Origin: Streptomyces indicus
Lineage (GTDB): Bacteria; Actinomycetota; Actinomycetes; Streptomycetales; Streptomycetaceae
Assembly (NCBI RefSeq): GCF_900100315.1
Contig: NZ_FNFF01000024.1
Span: 1-64,000 of the forward strand
DNA length: 64,000 nucleotides
Direction of reading: 5' to 3'
Position 1 is the first letter of the stretch; every line of letters starts with the position of its first letter. Positions 35,610 through 44,357 of the stretch are shown here, one piece after another. Position numbers and translations under genes: made by a program. The notes under the pieces were generated by a model. That model had not been told where the DNA came from. It did no database searches and was given only the letters and a program-made list of their open reading frames with translations.

Positions 35610-35981
35610 GATTCGGCCACCCTAGGAGACCCGGACCTCCCGCCGCATGGACCGTGGCACGGATCACGGTGCATATGGGGCGATCAGGTCAACTCGGGCA
35701 CTCTGCGGGGTGAGTGATCACAGGGTGTAAGCGGAGATTCCGCTTTCACCCCCGGGTTCGGTCGCCCGCCGGCCCGCCCGGCACGGCCTCCGAGCTGCAC
35801 GTGAGGCCTCAACTGGCGTACGCGTACACCTTCTTGAACGGAATCCGTGCGATACGGAGAGTGAGCGCCCCTCAACGCATCGCACCGGTGCGGGATATGG
35901 GGCGGAATCCCGTACGGGAGGTGGCTCGGAACCCGGTACGGGAGGCGGGTCGGAATCCCGTACGGGAAGTGGGACCCGAAC
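35610..35981. other. 372-bp intergenic region
   Basis: This lies between two leftward genes and should hold the promoter of the DUF1023 gene. An ORF on the plus strand covers the tandem repeat at 35903-35974 but has no ribosome site and overlaps tetR, so it is not called. No other gene is seen. Confidence 0.5.
35903..35974. repeat. 24-bp tandem repeat, three copies
   Basis: Three exact-length 24-bp copies of cggaatcccgtacgggaggt (plus 4 bases) run from 35903 to 35974. Copies 1 and 3 hold the palindrome TCCCGTACGGGA; copy 2 has CCGGTACGGG. The array stops 7 bp before the tetR stop codon. Confidence 0.85.
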
Positions 35982-36683
35982 TCAGTCGCCCGCGCCCCGG
36001 CCGGGCCTCCGCCAGTCCCCGGCCAGGGACGGTTCGAGGCGGTCGAGCAGCGAAGCCGTCAGGCGCCGCATCGACTCCACGCTGATCTCCTCGCCGGCGC
36101 CCCAGCGCCGCCCCGCCAGCTGCATGACCCCGCTGAAGGCGGCCACGGCCACCCGGGGGCGCGGATCCTCGTCGGGGTCGAGCCCCTCGCGCGCGGCGAC
36201 GAGCCGCACGATCTCCTCCTCGGTCTCGACCGTGCGCCGCATCTGGACCGCGAGCAGCGCGGGGGTCGACTCGATCATGCGGAAGCACCGCATGTACATC
36301 TCGACCGGTACGAGCTCCTCGATGGACTCGCCGATCGAGTCCCAGGCGTCGAGGACGGAACGGCGCAGCGCCTCGAACGGGGGCTCGTGCGCGGGCCGCG
36401 CCCGCAGCGACTCCACGAAGCGGGACTCGACCATCTCCTGGACGGCGAAGACCACTTGTTCCTTGCCGGCGAAGTAGCGGAAGAAGGTGCGCTGGGAGAC
36501 GTCGACCGCGGCGACGATCTCGTCCACGGTCGTGCGCTCGTACCCCTGGGTCGTGAAGAGCTCGAGCGCGGCGCGCACCAGCGCGTCCCGGGTGCGCTGC
36601 TTCTTGCGCTCGCGCAGCCCCGGTGCGGAGGCCGGCGGGCGGGGTGCCGCCGGGCCGGTCGCGGTCGGCTGGGGTGCCGTCAC
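35982..36683 (-). CDS. TetR family regulator, likely repressor of the DHA2 exporter
   Basis: 233-residue TetR-type protein. The DNA-binding domain has YERTTVDEIVAAVDVSQRTFFRYF (about residues 45-70), and the rest is an all-helical ligand domain like the AcrR C family. It is divergent from the drug exporter at 36799; the 115-bp gap has three copies of TGACAGT/ACTGTCA that overlap the exporter promoter. It likely represses the exporter until a drug binds. A 24-bp tandem array lies just past its stop. Confidence 0.9.
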   Translation of the reverse strand: MTAPQPTATGPAAPRPPASAPGLRERKKQRTRDALVRAALELFTTQGYERTTVDEIVAAVDVSQRTFFRYFAGKEQVVFAVQEMVESRFVESLRARPAHEPPFEALRRSVLDAWDSIGESIEELVPVEMYMRCFRMIESTPALLAVQMRRTVETEEEIVRLVAAREGLDPDEDPRPRVAVAAFSGVMQLAGRRWGAGEEISVESMRRLTASLLDRLEPSLAGDWRRPGRGAGD

Positions 36684-36736
36684 TCCATGGCCCTCTTTCT
36701 TCGTCTATGTCCGGCTCACCTTACCTGTGAGCAACG

Positions 36737-36785
36737 TGACAGTTACCGACTCATGACTGACGTTGTCAACTGTCAGCGACTGTCA
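36737..36785. promoter_or_regulatory. Candidate TetR operators
   Basis: TGACAGT at 36737-36743 faces ACTGTCA at 36769-36775 and again at 36779-36785, giving inverted repeats across the divergent region. They overlap or abut the -35 and -10 elements of the exporter, the right place for repression. Confidence 0.6.
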
Positions 36786-36792
36786 CTAGCCT
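36763..36792 (+). promoter_or_regulatory. Promoter of the DHA2 exporter, leaderless
   Basis: TTGTCA (36763-36768) and TAGCCT (36787-36792) are 18 bp apart. The -10 ends 6 bases before the ATG at 36799 and no ribosome site exists, so a leaderless transcript is expected. Confidence 0.6.
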
Positions 36793-36798
36793 TTTCCC

Positions 36799-38418
36799 AT
36801 GACTAGTCAGACCACCGTCGAGAAGGCGGGCCACGCCGCCGAACCACCGGCCGCCACGTCCGATCCGACACCGGCCAAGGGGCTGCGCGGCCACCCCTGG
36901 CTGACCCTGTTCGCCGTGGCCATCGGCGTGATGATGGTCGCCCTGGACGGCACGATCGTCGCGATCGCCAACCCGGTGATCAAGTCCGATCTGGGTGCCA
37001 CATGGCAGCAGATCCAGTGGATCACCAACGGCTACTTCCTGGCCCTCGCCGTCACCCTGATCACCGCGGGCAAGCTCGGTGACCGCTTCGGCCACCGGCA
37101 GACCTTCCTCATCGGCGTCGTCGGCTTCGCCGCCGCCTCCGGTGCCATCGGCTTCTCCGACAGCGTCGCCTTCGTCGTCGCCTTCCGTGTCCTTCAGGGC
37201 CTGTTCGGCGCGCTGCTCATGCCCGCCGCGCTCGGCCTCCTGCGCGCCACCTTCCCGGCCGAGAAGCTCAACATGGCCATCGGCATCTGGGGCATGGTCA
37301 TCGGTGCCTCCACCGCGGGCGGCCCGATCCTGGGCGGTGTGCTCGTCGAGCACGTCAGCTGGCAGTCGGTCTTCTTCATCAACGTGCCGGTCGGCATCAT
37401 CGCCGTTGTCCTCGGCATCCTGATCCTCAAGGACCACCGGGCCGAGAACGCGCCGCGCTCGTTCGACCTGCTCGGTATCGCGCTGCTCTCCGTCGCGATG
37501 TTCGCCCTGGTGTGGGCCGTCATCAAGGCGCCCGAGTGGGGCTGGGGCTCGACCACCACGTGGGCCTGGATCGGCGGCTCCGTCGTGGCGTTCGCGCTCT
37601 TCGCCTTCTGGCAGACGAGGGTCAAGGAGCCGCTCGTCCCGCTGAAGCTGTTCCGTTCGCTGCCGCTGTCCGCCGGTGTGGTCCTGATGGTCCTGATGGC
37701 CATCGCCTTCATGGGCGGCCTGTTCTTCGTCACCTTCTACCTGCAGAACGTGCACGGCATGAGCCCGGTGGACAGCGGTCTGCACCTGCTGCCGCTCACC
37801 GGCATGATGATCGTCGGTTCGCCGCTGGCGGGCGTCATGATCACCAAGGCGGGGCCGCGGATCCCGCTGGCCGGCGGTATGGCGGTGACCGCGCTCGCCA
37901 TGTACGGCATGTCCACGCTGGAGACCGGCACCTCCAGCCTCACCATGTCGATCTGGTTCGCACTGCTCGGTCTCGGCCTCGCACCGGTCATGGTCGGCGC
38001 CACCGAGGTCATCGTGGGCAACGCCCCGATGGAGCTCTCCGGCGTCGCGGGCGGATTGCAGCAGGCCGCGATGCAGATCGGCGGCGCCCTCGGGACCGCC
38101 GTGCTCGGCGCGATCATGGCCTCGAAGGTCGACAACAGCCTCGCCGGCAACTGGGCGGACGCGGGTCTCCCGCCGATCCCCGAGGCGCAGATGGACCAGG
38201 CCGCCGAGGCCGTGCAGTCGGGTGCGGCCCCCGTGCCGCCGAACACCCCGCCGGAGATCGCCGCGAAGATCACCGACGTCGCGCACGACACCTTCATGTC
38301 CGGCATGGAGCTCGCCAGCCTCACGGCCGCGGGCGTGGCCGTCGTCGCGATCTTCGTCGCCCTGCTGACCAAGAAGGGCGACAACGCGGAGGCGGGCGCG
38401 GGAGTCGGTCACATCTGA
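36799..38418 (+). CDS. DHA2/EmrB-QacA family MFS drug exporter
   Basis: 539-residue major facilitator with about fourteen hydrophobic helices. Early motifs are VALDGTIVAIANPVI (helix 1, DHA2 motif D1), ITNGYFLALA, GKLGDRFGHRQTF and GGPILGGVLVEHVSWQSVFF, the classic DHA2 signatures. It should expel drugs or a self-made antibiotic using the proton gradient. Control by the divergent TetR protein is likely. A hairpin terminator follows. Confidence 0.93.
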   Translation: MTSQTTVEKAGHAAEPPAATSDPTPAKGLRGHPWLTLFAVAIGVMMVALDGTIVAIANPVIKSDLGATWQQIQWITNGYFLALAVTLITAGKLGDRFGHRQTFLIGVVGFAAASGAIGFSDSVAFVVAFRVLQGLFGALLMPAALGLLRATFPAEKLNMAIGIWGMVIGASTAGGPILGGVLVEHVSWQSVFFINVPVGIIAVVLGILILKDHRAENAPRSFDLLGIALLSVAMFALVWAVIKAPEWGWGSTTTWAWIGGSVVAFALFAFWQTRVKEPLVPLKLFRSLPLSAGVVLMVLMAIAFMGGLFFVTFYLQNVHGMSPVDSGLHLLPLTGMMIVGSPLAGVMITKAGPRIPLAGGMAVTALAMYGMSTLETGTSSLTMSIWFALLGLGLAPVMVGATEVIVGNAPMELSGVAGGLQQAAMQIGGALGTAVLGAIMASKVDNSLAGNWADAGLPPIPEAQMDQAAEAVQSGAAPVPPNTPPEIAAKITDVAHDTFMSGMELASLTAAGVAVVAIFVALLTKKGDNAEAGAGVGHI

Positions 38419-38438
38419 CCCCTCTCCTTCCTGCTCCG

Positions 38439-38470
38439 AAGTCCCCGTCGGGTCTGCCCGGCGGGGACTT
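38439..38470 (+). terminator. Terminator of the DHA2 exporter
   Basis: AAGTCCCCG (38439-38447) pairs with CGGGGACTT (38462-38470), with an inner CGGG/CCCG pairing, 21 bp after the exporter stop. Confidence 0.75.
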
Positions 38471-38601
38471 TCCGTTCCCGTGTCCCTGCTCGGCCGGGAT
38501 TTCCCCTATCAGGGTGACGCTCGCTCCAGGTCCTTCCCGCGCCCTTCCGGCGCAGGTCACAGTGGCGCCAAGTGATCGACACGACACGGGGGTTCAGCGC
38601 C

Positions 38602-39033
38602 ATGCGTACGAAGCAGACACAGCTCAGGGCGACCATCACCGCGGCGGCTCTGGGCATCGCCGCACTCGCCGCGGCCACCGCGCCCTCAGCTGCCGCACTC
38701 GCACCCGCCGGTGCCGCGCCGCATGCCGGTGCCGCGCCACCGGGCCGGGCGGGCTGCGGCCCGGGGGAGCTGTGCCTGTGGACGGAGCCGGACTACGGCG
38801 GCACCCGTACCACCTACGAACTGACCGGTCTGACGACCGAGAGCTGCACGGCGCTGCCGGAGGGGAGCAGCGCCCAGGCCCTCGCCAACCGCACCGCCAG
38901 ACCGGTCACCACCTACCAGTCCGCGGAGTGCGAGGAGACCGGCGACTTCGAGACGTATCCGGGGCGCGGGGGAGGCACCTGGGCGCCCGAGTCGCCGTAC
39001 CAGGTGCGGGCGTTCAAGATCTGGGAGAGCTGA
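38602..39033 (+). CDS. Secreted peptidase-inhibitor I36-like protein
   Basis: 143-residue exported protein. A signal peptide (ITAAALGIAALAAATAPSAAA) is followed by a small Cys-rich, crystallin-like fold with CGPGELCLWTEPDYGGTRTTYEL, as in the peptidase inhibitor I36 (SMI) family. It may protect extracellular proteins from metalloproteases. I start at ATG 38602, after GGGGG and just before the basic N-region of the signal peptide; an ATG at 38572 is too far upstream. Confidence 0.8.
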   Translation: MRTKQTQLRATITAAALGIAALAAATAPSAAALAPAGAAPHAGAAPPGRAGCGPGELCLWTEPDYGGTRTTYELTGLTTESCTALPEGSSAQALANRTARPVTTYQSAECEETGDFETYPGRGGGTWAPESPYQVRAFKIWES

Positions 39034-39144
39034 CCCCGCCCGGGCGTGGAAAGTGGACCGCCTCTCAACTCCCACCCGCACCCGACGAGTTGAAGCCCTG
39101 AATCCGGGCACTCGGGAGACAGCCCGAGTACAGGGACTCAGGGA

Positions 39145-39459
39145 GTGATGATGGCGGGCTTCGGACACAGCAGCACGCGCAGGCGCCCCCGCACACGTGG
39201 CCGCACATGGTCACGGTCCGGGCCGGATCGCGCGACGCTGGGCATCATCGGAGTGATCTGTGCGATCGCCGGCTTCTTCGTGCTCCACATCATCCTCGGA
39301 CCGGTCGCGATCGTCTGCGGATGGCTGGCCATGGGCCGGCGCTGGAACGGAGGACACAGCATCCCGGCCCTGGTCGCCGTGGTGCTCGGCACGATCGACA
39401 CGATCCTCGCCCTGATGTGGATCGCGGGCGCGGCAGGCCCCGGCAACGGGATGTTCTAG
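39145..39459 (+). CDS. DUF4190-like small membrane protein
   Basis: 104-residue protein. A basic N-terminus rich in Arg (RRRPRTRGRT) is followed by two hydrophobic helices: ATLGIIGVICAIAGFFVLHIILGPVAI-like and IPALVAVVLGTIDTILALMWIAG. This is the layout of DUF4190 proteins. The function is unknown. Three starts (GTG 39145, ATG 39148, ATG 39151) are possible; CAGGGA lies at 39131. Confidence 0.7.
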   Translation: MMMAGFGHSSTRRRPRTRGRTWSRSGPDRATLGIIGVICAIAGFFVLHIILGPVAIVCGWLAMGRRWNGGHSIPALVAVVLGTIDTILALMWIAGAAGPGNGMF

Positions 39460-39468
39460 CCGGGAGAG

Positions 39469-40278
39469 TCACGCGCCCGATGCGGGACCGGAGGGCGCCG
39501 GCAGTGCGGCCGACGTGGCAGCGGAAGGGGCGTCGGCCGCCGCCGGCGCCTCCTTCGTGCCCGAGAGGCGGGCCACCTGCGCACGCAAGGACCGCACTTC
39601 CTCGGTGAGTTCGAGGATCGCGGCGGTCTGGCGGCGCTCCTCGGCATCGTCCTGCTCGAACTGGGAGATGAACCAGGCGGCGATGTTCGCGGTGACGACA
39701 CCGAGCAGCGCGATGCCGGAGAGCATCAGGCCGATCGCGAGAGCCCGGCCGGCGCCGGTCGTCGGCGCCATGTCGCCGTAGCCCACGGTCGTCATCGTGG
39801 TGAAGGCCCACCAGACGGCATCGCCCAGCGTCCTGATGGTCGCGCCTTCCTCATCCCGCTCGACCTCGAGCACGGCCAGCGAACCGAAGACCAGCAGTCC
39901 CAGGCAGGACCCGGCCACATAGGTGGTGAGCCGCACCTGCGTGGCCATCCGCGCCCGCTGCCCGGCGAGCAGCAGCATCGACACCAGCTTGAGCAGCCGC
40001 AGCGGCTGGAGCAGCGGAAGCACCACGGCGAGCAGCGCCAGCGGGTGCTCGCGGACGAAGCGCTTGCGGTCCGTCGCGATGACGAGCCGGACCACGTAGT
40101 CCAGGGCGAACGCGCCCCACACGGTCCAGTTCACGACGTGGCAGGCCGCCTTGACGGCGTCGGAGGGGTGCGGGACGACGATCGGCACCGCGTAGGCGAT
40201 CGCAAAGAGCACGGCCAGCAACAGGAGGGGGCCCTGCGTGCGGCGCTCCCACCGTGCGAGCCGGGACGGTTCGGTCAT
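39469..40278 (-). CDS. Voltage-gated-like potassium channel protein
   Basis: 269-residue ion channel with S1-S4-like helices, a pore loop with selectivity filter TTVGYGD and a flanking helix, then a cytoplasmic C-terminus with heptad-like EELTEEVRSLRAQVARL that likely forms a coiled coil in the tetramer. It should conduct K+ out of or into the cell; the gating signal is unknown. The ATG at 40278 is preceded by TACGAT 7 bases away with no ribosome site, a leaderless pattern, and that supports this start over the ATG at 40287. Confidence 0.88.
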   Translation of the reverse strand: MTEPSRLARWERRTQGPLLLLAVLFAIAYAVPIVVPHPSDAVKAACHVVNWTVWGAFALDYVVRLVIATDRKRFVREHPLALLAVVLPLLQPLRLLKLVSMLLLAGQRARMATQVRLTTYVAGSCLGLLVFGSLAVLEVERDEEGATIRTLGDAVWWAFTTMTTVGYGDMAPTTGAGRALAIGLMLSGIALLGVVTANIAAWFISQFEQDDAEERRQTAAILELTEEVRSLRAQVARLSGTKEAPAAADAPSAATSAALPAPSGPASGA

Positions 40279-40300
40279 GGGGAGCATCGTAAGGAACACG

Positions 40301-40336
40301 GAAGGGCGGCGAGCCCCACGGGGCCCGCCGCCCTTC
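40301..40336 (-). terminator. Terminator of aceE
   Basis: GAAGGGCGGC (40301-40310) pairs with GCCGCCCTTC (40327-40336), with a GCCCC/GGGGC inner stem. It lies 20 bp after the aceE stop on the minus strand. Confidence 0.85.
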
Positions 40337-40355
40337 CCACAGCCTGAGGCGACGC

Positions 40356-43103
40356 CTACGCGTCCCCGCCCTCCGGCCCCGGATCCGCCGCCGACACATC
40401 GAGCAGCTGGTACCGGTCGATCGCCTGCTTCAGGACCGAGCGGTCGATCTTGCCGTCCTTGGCGAGTTCGGTGAGCACACCCAGGACCACCGACTGCGCG
40501 TCGATGTGGAAGAAGCGGCGGGCCGCGCCACGGGTGTCGGCGAAGCCGAAGCCGTCCGCACCGAGCGAGGAGTAGCGACCGGGCACCCAGCGCGCGATCT
40601 GGTCGGGAACCGACCGCATCCAGTCGGAGACGGCCACGAACGGACCCTCGGCACCGGAGAGCTTCTGCGTCACATACGGAACGCGCTGCTCCTCCTCCGG
40701 GTGCAGCAGATTGTGCTCCTCGACGTCCACGGCCTCGCGCCGCAGCTCGTTCCAGGACGTCGCGGACCAGACGTCGGCCTTGACGTTCCACTCCGAGGCG
40801 AGGATCTGCTGGGCCTCGACCGCCCACGGCACGGCCACACCGGACGCGAGGATCTGCGCCGGGATCGTGCCGCTCTCGCCGCGCTTGAAGAGGTGGATGC
40901 CCTTGAGGATGCCCTCGACGTCCACGTTCTCCGGCTCGGCCGGGTGCTGGATCGGCTCGTTGTAGACGGTGAGGTAGTAGAAGACGTCCTCGCCGGGCTT
41001 GCCGTCCGCCGTCTCGCCGTACATCCGGCGCAGACCGTCCTTGACGATGTGCGCGATCTCGAAGGCATACGCCGGGTCGTAGGCGACACACGCCGGGTTC
41101 GTCGAGGCGAGCAGCTGCGAGTGGCCGTCCGCGTGCTGCAGACCCTCACCGGTCAGAGTCGTACGTCCGGCGGTCGCACCGAGCACGAAACCGCGCGACA
41201 GCTGGTCGGCCATCTGCCAGAACTGGTCGCCGGTGCGCTGGAAACCGAACATCGAGTAGAAGACGTACACCGGGATCAGCGGCTCGCCATGCGTCGCGTA
41301 CGCCGAACCCGCGGCGATCAGCGAGGCGGTGCAGCCGGCCTCGGTGATGCCGTCGTGCAGCATCTGACCGGTCGGCGACTCCTTGTACGCGAGCAGCAGC
41401 TGGCGGTCCACCGACTCGTACTGCTGGCCCAGCGGGTTGTAGATCTTGGCGCTCGGGAAGAAGGCGTCCATGCCGAACGTGCGGTACTCGTCCGGCGCGA
41501 TCGGCACGAACCGCTTGCCGATCTCCTTGTCCCGCATCAGGTCCTTGAGGATGCGGACGAAAGCCATGGTCGTGGCGATCGACTGCTGACCCGAGCCCTT
41601 CTTGGCCGTCGCGTACGCCTTGTCGTCCGGCAGCTGAAGCGGCTTGGCGCGCACCACACGGGTCGGCACGTAACCGGCCAGACCCTTGCGCCGGTCGTGC
41701 ATGTACTGGATCTCTTCGGAGTCGCGCCCCGGGTGGTAGTACGGCGGGGCGCCGCCCTCGAGGTCCTTGTCCGCGATCGGGATGTGCAGCCGGTCGCGGA
41801 AGTGCTTGAGGTCGTCGACCGTCAGCTTCTTCATCTGGTGGGTCGCGTTGCGGCCCTCGAAGTTCGGGCCGAGCGTCCAGCCCTTGACCGTCTGCGCCAG
41901 GATCACGGTGGGCTGGCCCTTGTGCTCCAGGGCCGCCTTGTACGCCGCGTAGACCTTCTTGTGGTCGTGGCCGCCGCGGCCCAGGTGCATCAGCTGCTGA
42001 TCGCTCAGGTTCTCGACCATCGCGCGCAGGCGGTGGTCGTCACCGAAGAAGTGCTCGCGGATGTACGCGCCGTCCTCGGTCGCGTACGTCTGGAACTGTC
42101 CGTCGGGCGTGGTGTTCATCTTGTTGACGAGCACACCGTCGCGGTCCTGGGCCAGCAGCGGGTCCCAGCTGCGGTCCCAGATCAGCTTGATGACGTTCCA
42201 GCCGGCGCCGCGGAACTGCGACTCCAGCTCCTGGATGATCTTGCCGTTGCCGCGCACCGGGCCGTCGAGGCGCTGAAGGTTGCAGTTGACGACGAAGGTC
42301 AGGTTGTCCAGGCCCTCACGGGCGGCGAGCGAGAGCTGGCCGAGCGACTCGGGCTCGTCCATCTCGCCGTCGCCGAGGTAGGCCCACACGTGCGACTTGG
42401 AGGTGTCGGCGATGCCGCGGTGCTCCATGTAGCGGTTCATCCGGGCCTGGTAGATCGCGCCGAGCGGGCCGAGGCCCATCGACACGGTCGGGAACTCCCA
42501 GAAGTCCGGCATCAGCCGCGGGTGCGGGTACGAGGAAAGCCCGTACGGGGCCTTCGACTTCTCCTGCCGGAACGCGTCGAGCTGCTGCTCGGAGAGGCGG
42601 TCCAGGAGGTACGCGCGGGCGTAGACACCCGGCGAGGCGTGGCCCTGGAAGAAGATCTGGTCGCCGCCGTCGCCCTCGTCCTTGCCGCGGAAGAAGTGGT
42701 TGAAGCCCACGTCGTAGAGCGAGGCCGAGGAGGCGAAGGTCGCGATGTGACCGCCGACGCCGATGCCGGGGCGCTGCGCACGGGAGACCATGACCGCCGC
42801 GTTCCACCGCGTGGCGTTGAGGATCTTGCGCTCGATCTCCTCGTTGCCCGGGAAGAACGGCTCGTCCTTGGTCGCGATGGTGTTCACGTAGTCCGTGCTG
42901 CGCATCTCGGGCACGGCCACGCGCTTCTCACGGGCGCGCTCGATCAGCCGGAGCATCAGGTAGCGGGCCCGCTCACGGCCGCGCTCGTCGACCGCCGCAT
43001 CCAGCGAGTCGAGCCACTCCTGAGTCTCTTCGGGATCGAAGTCCGGGACCTGGCTGGGCAGGCCGCCAATGATGATCGGGTTGCGATCGGATCCGGAAGC
43101 CAC
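40356..43103 (-). CDS. aceE: Pyruvate dehydrogenase E1 component, homodimeric
   Basis: 915-residue thiamine-diphosphate enzyme of the pyruvate dehydrogenase complex. It decarboxylates pyruvate and passes the acetyl group to E2 lipoamide. The TPP-binding motif begins YLGDGEMDEPES and ends NCNLQRLDGP, and the homodimeric AceE layout (not alpha/beta) fits the length. The GTG at 43103 follows GAAGGA. E2 and E3 genes are not adjacent, as in other actinomycetes. The 624-bp upstream gap may hold its control region. A hairpin follows the stop. Confidence 0.96.
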   Translation of the reverse strand: MASGSDRNPIIIGGLPSQVPDFDPEETQEWLDSLDAAVDERGRERARYLMLRLIERAREKRVAVPEMRSTDYVNTIATKDEPFFPGNEEIERKILNATRWNAAVMVSRAQRPGIGVGGHIATFASSASLYDVGFNHFFRGKDEGDGGDQIFFQGHASPGVYARAYLLDRLSEQQLDAFRQEKSKAPYGLSSYPHPRLMPDFWEFPTVSMGLGPLGAIYQARMNRYMEHRGIADTSKSHVWAYLGDGEMDEPESLGQLSLAAREGLDNLTFVVNCNLQRLDGPVRGNGKIIQELESQFRGAGWNVIKLIWDRSWDPLLAQDRDGVLVNKMNTTPDGQFQTYATEDGAYIREHFFGDDHRLRAMVENLSDQQLMHLGRGGHDHKKVYAAYKAALEHKGQPTVILAQTVKGWTLGPNFEGRNATHQMKKLTVDDLKHFRDRLHIPIADKDLEGGAPPYYHPGRDSEEIQYMHDRRKGLAGYVPTRVVRAKPLQLPDDKAYATAKKGSGQQSIATTMAFVRILKDLMRDKEIGKRFVPIAPDEYRTFGMDAFFPSAKIYNPLGQQYESVDRQLLLAYKESPTGQMLHDGITEAGCTASLIAAGSAYATHGEPLIPVYVFYSMFGFQRTGDQFWQMADQLSRGFVLGATAGRTTLTGEGLQHADGHSQLLASTNPACVAYDPAYAFEIAHIVKDGLRRMYGETADGKPGEDVFYYLTVYNEPIQHPAEPENVDVEGILKGIHLFKRGESGTIPAQILASGVAVPWAVEAQQILASEWNVKADVWSATSWNELRREAVDVEEHNLLHPEEEQRVPYVTQKLSGAEGPFVAVSDWMRSVPDQIARWVPGRYSSLGADGFGFADTRGAARRFFHIDAQSVVLGVLTELAKDGKIDRSVLKQAIDRYQLLDVSAADPGPEGGDA

Positions 43104-43727
43104 GCTGTTCCTTCGCTGTCGGTGTGCCGACCGGGCACGGACTCGTGTCCCGGTCTGGCACTGTCTGCACGGTCCGCACGGGGTTCGTCGCGCCGTTGTC
43201 CATCGTGTACCCCGGTGCTGCGTACGTCATCTGTACCGACTGGTAACCGAGGTCCGGACGGCGCCCTGTGCGCGGGTTGGCCCAAATCGCAACGATACGC
43301 CCAGTTAAGGACCGTGACCCCCAGGGACGTTGGGCCCGCGGCACCAGGCGAAGGTCCCGAACAGCCGCGCCGCCGCCCCGGGTGGGCTGCGGCGCCGGCC
43401 CGCCGGGCCCGCGGCGTCGGCCCGACTGAACAGACCCCGGCCTCCGGCTGTATTTTTCGGGTACGTGCTTCATGCGGGCCGGGTGCCCACGCTCCCGCCC
43501 CAGGTGCCGCAGGCGCCCGCAAATCTGACGTATCGCTGTGGGATGAATCACCGATCGCGGAGAATTCGGGCATTGGGTTGCGGTGACACGGTCGGGATCG
43601 TCACCGTTTCGGCGGTCTCGACGGCCGGGTACTTGCGCGATCCGCCCCGCCCGTGTGGACTACGGCCAACGCTTCGCGCACGCGCGAAGCGCAAACGACA
43701 TCGAGAAACATGATCAGGAGGCAATCC
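43104..43727. other. 624-bp divergent intergenic region, aceE / DUF3052
   Basis: This separates aceE (leftward) from the DUF3052 gene (rightward) and should hold both promoters. It contains an inverted repeat CGGTGAC-N12-GTCACCG at 43581-43606 and a palindrome at 43671-43690. ORFs crossing it have no ribosome site. No gene is seen. Confidence 0.5.
43671..43690. promoter_or_regulatory. Perfect 20-bp palindrome upstream of DUF3052
   Basis: GCTTCGCGC-ac-GCGCGAAGC lies 38 bp before the GTG start. It may be an operator or an mRNA hairpin. Confidence 0.5.
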
Positions 43728-44156
43728 GTGAGCGCGACCGCGGACCACGCGGAGTCGAACCTGGCCGTCAGGCTGGGTTTCCAGCCCGAGCAGGTGGTCC
43801 AGGAGATCGGCTACGACGACGACGTCGACCAGGAGCTCCGCGAGGCCATCGAGAAGACCATCGGCAGCGAGCTCGTCGACGAGGACTACGACGATGTGGC
43901 CGATGCCGTGGTGCTCTGGTTCCGTGAGGACGACGGGGACCTGACCGATGCGCTGGTGGATGCCATCGCGTACATGGAGGAAGGCGGCTCCATCCTCCTG
44001 CTGACGCCGAAGACCGGTCGCGACGGGTACGTCGAGCCGAGCGAGATCGGCGAAGCCTCCACCACCGCCGGCCTGTCCGCGGCGAAGAGCGTCAGCGCCG
44101 GCAAGGACTGGACCGCCAGCCGGCTGAGCACCCCGAAGGCCGCCAAGAAGCGCTGA
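43728..44156 (+). CDS. DUF3052 domain protein
   Basis: 142-residue acidic protein conserved in actinobacteria, with LAVRLGFQPEQVVQEIGYDDDVDQELR and a Lys-rich tail (TPKAAKKR). Its biochemical role is not established; it regularly lies between aceE and the peroxiredoxin gene, as here. The GTG at 43728 follows a strong AGGAGG; the upstream in-frame ATG at 43653 precedes that site. A terminator follows. Confidence 0.85.
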   Translation: MSATADHAESNLAVRLGFQPEQVVQEIGYDDDVDQELREAIEKTIGSELVDEDYDDVADAVVLWFREDDGDLTDALVDAIAYMEEGGSILLLTPKTGRDGYVEPSEIGEASTTAGLSAAKSVSAGKDWTASRLSTPKAAKKR

Positions 44157-44186
44157 CCACGGGAAACGCCGTATACGCCGAGCAGA

Positions 44187-44214
44187 CCCCCGCCGATGTG
44201 CCGGCGGGGGTTTT
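44187..44214 (+). terminator. Terminator after the DUF3052 gene
   Basis: CCCCCGCCG-atgtgc-CGGCGGGGG followed by TTTT, 30 bp after the stop, is a rare T-run terminator for this genome. Confidence 0.92.
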
Positions 44215-44357
44215 GCGTGCCCGGGCGCGGGATTCGCGTAGGCGTGAGCGGGATTCGCGTGGGCATGAGCGGCGGTTGTCGGTGGCGCCGCATAGGGTGG
44301 GATTCACCCGATCAGGCCCCTGACGCTCACGGATGCTCCGGAAGGGACGGCTCACGC

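Noticed and set aside
35714..36085. Small plus-strand frame with octapeptide repeats
   Set aside because: No ribosome site and it overlaps tetR; the repeat is better explained as intergenic 24-bp DNA repeats.
36766..38412. 548-codon Asp/His-rich frame opposite the DHA2 exporter
   Set aside because: Shadow of the exporter; composition follows the membrane-protein codons read backwards.
42973..43270. Possible upstream peptide frame ahead of aceE on the minus strand
   Set aside because: It has ATG codons but no ribosome site and runs out of frame into aceE; no support for a leader peptide.
40506..43586. 1026-codon open frame opposite aceE
   Set aside because: Antisense shadow; the minus-strand product is a clear E1 enzyme.
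43330..43713. 127-codon frame in the aceE/DUF3052 gap
   Set aside because: No start signal, no family resemblance, and it crosses the likely regulatory region.
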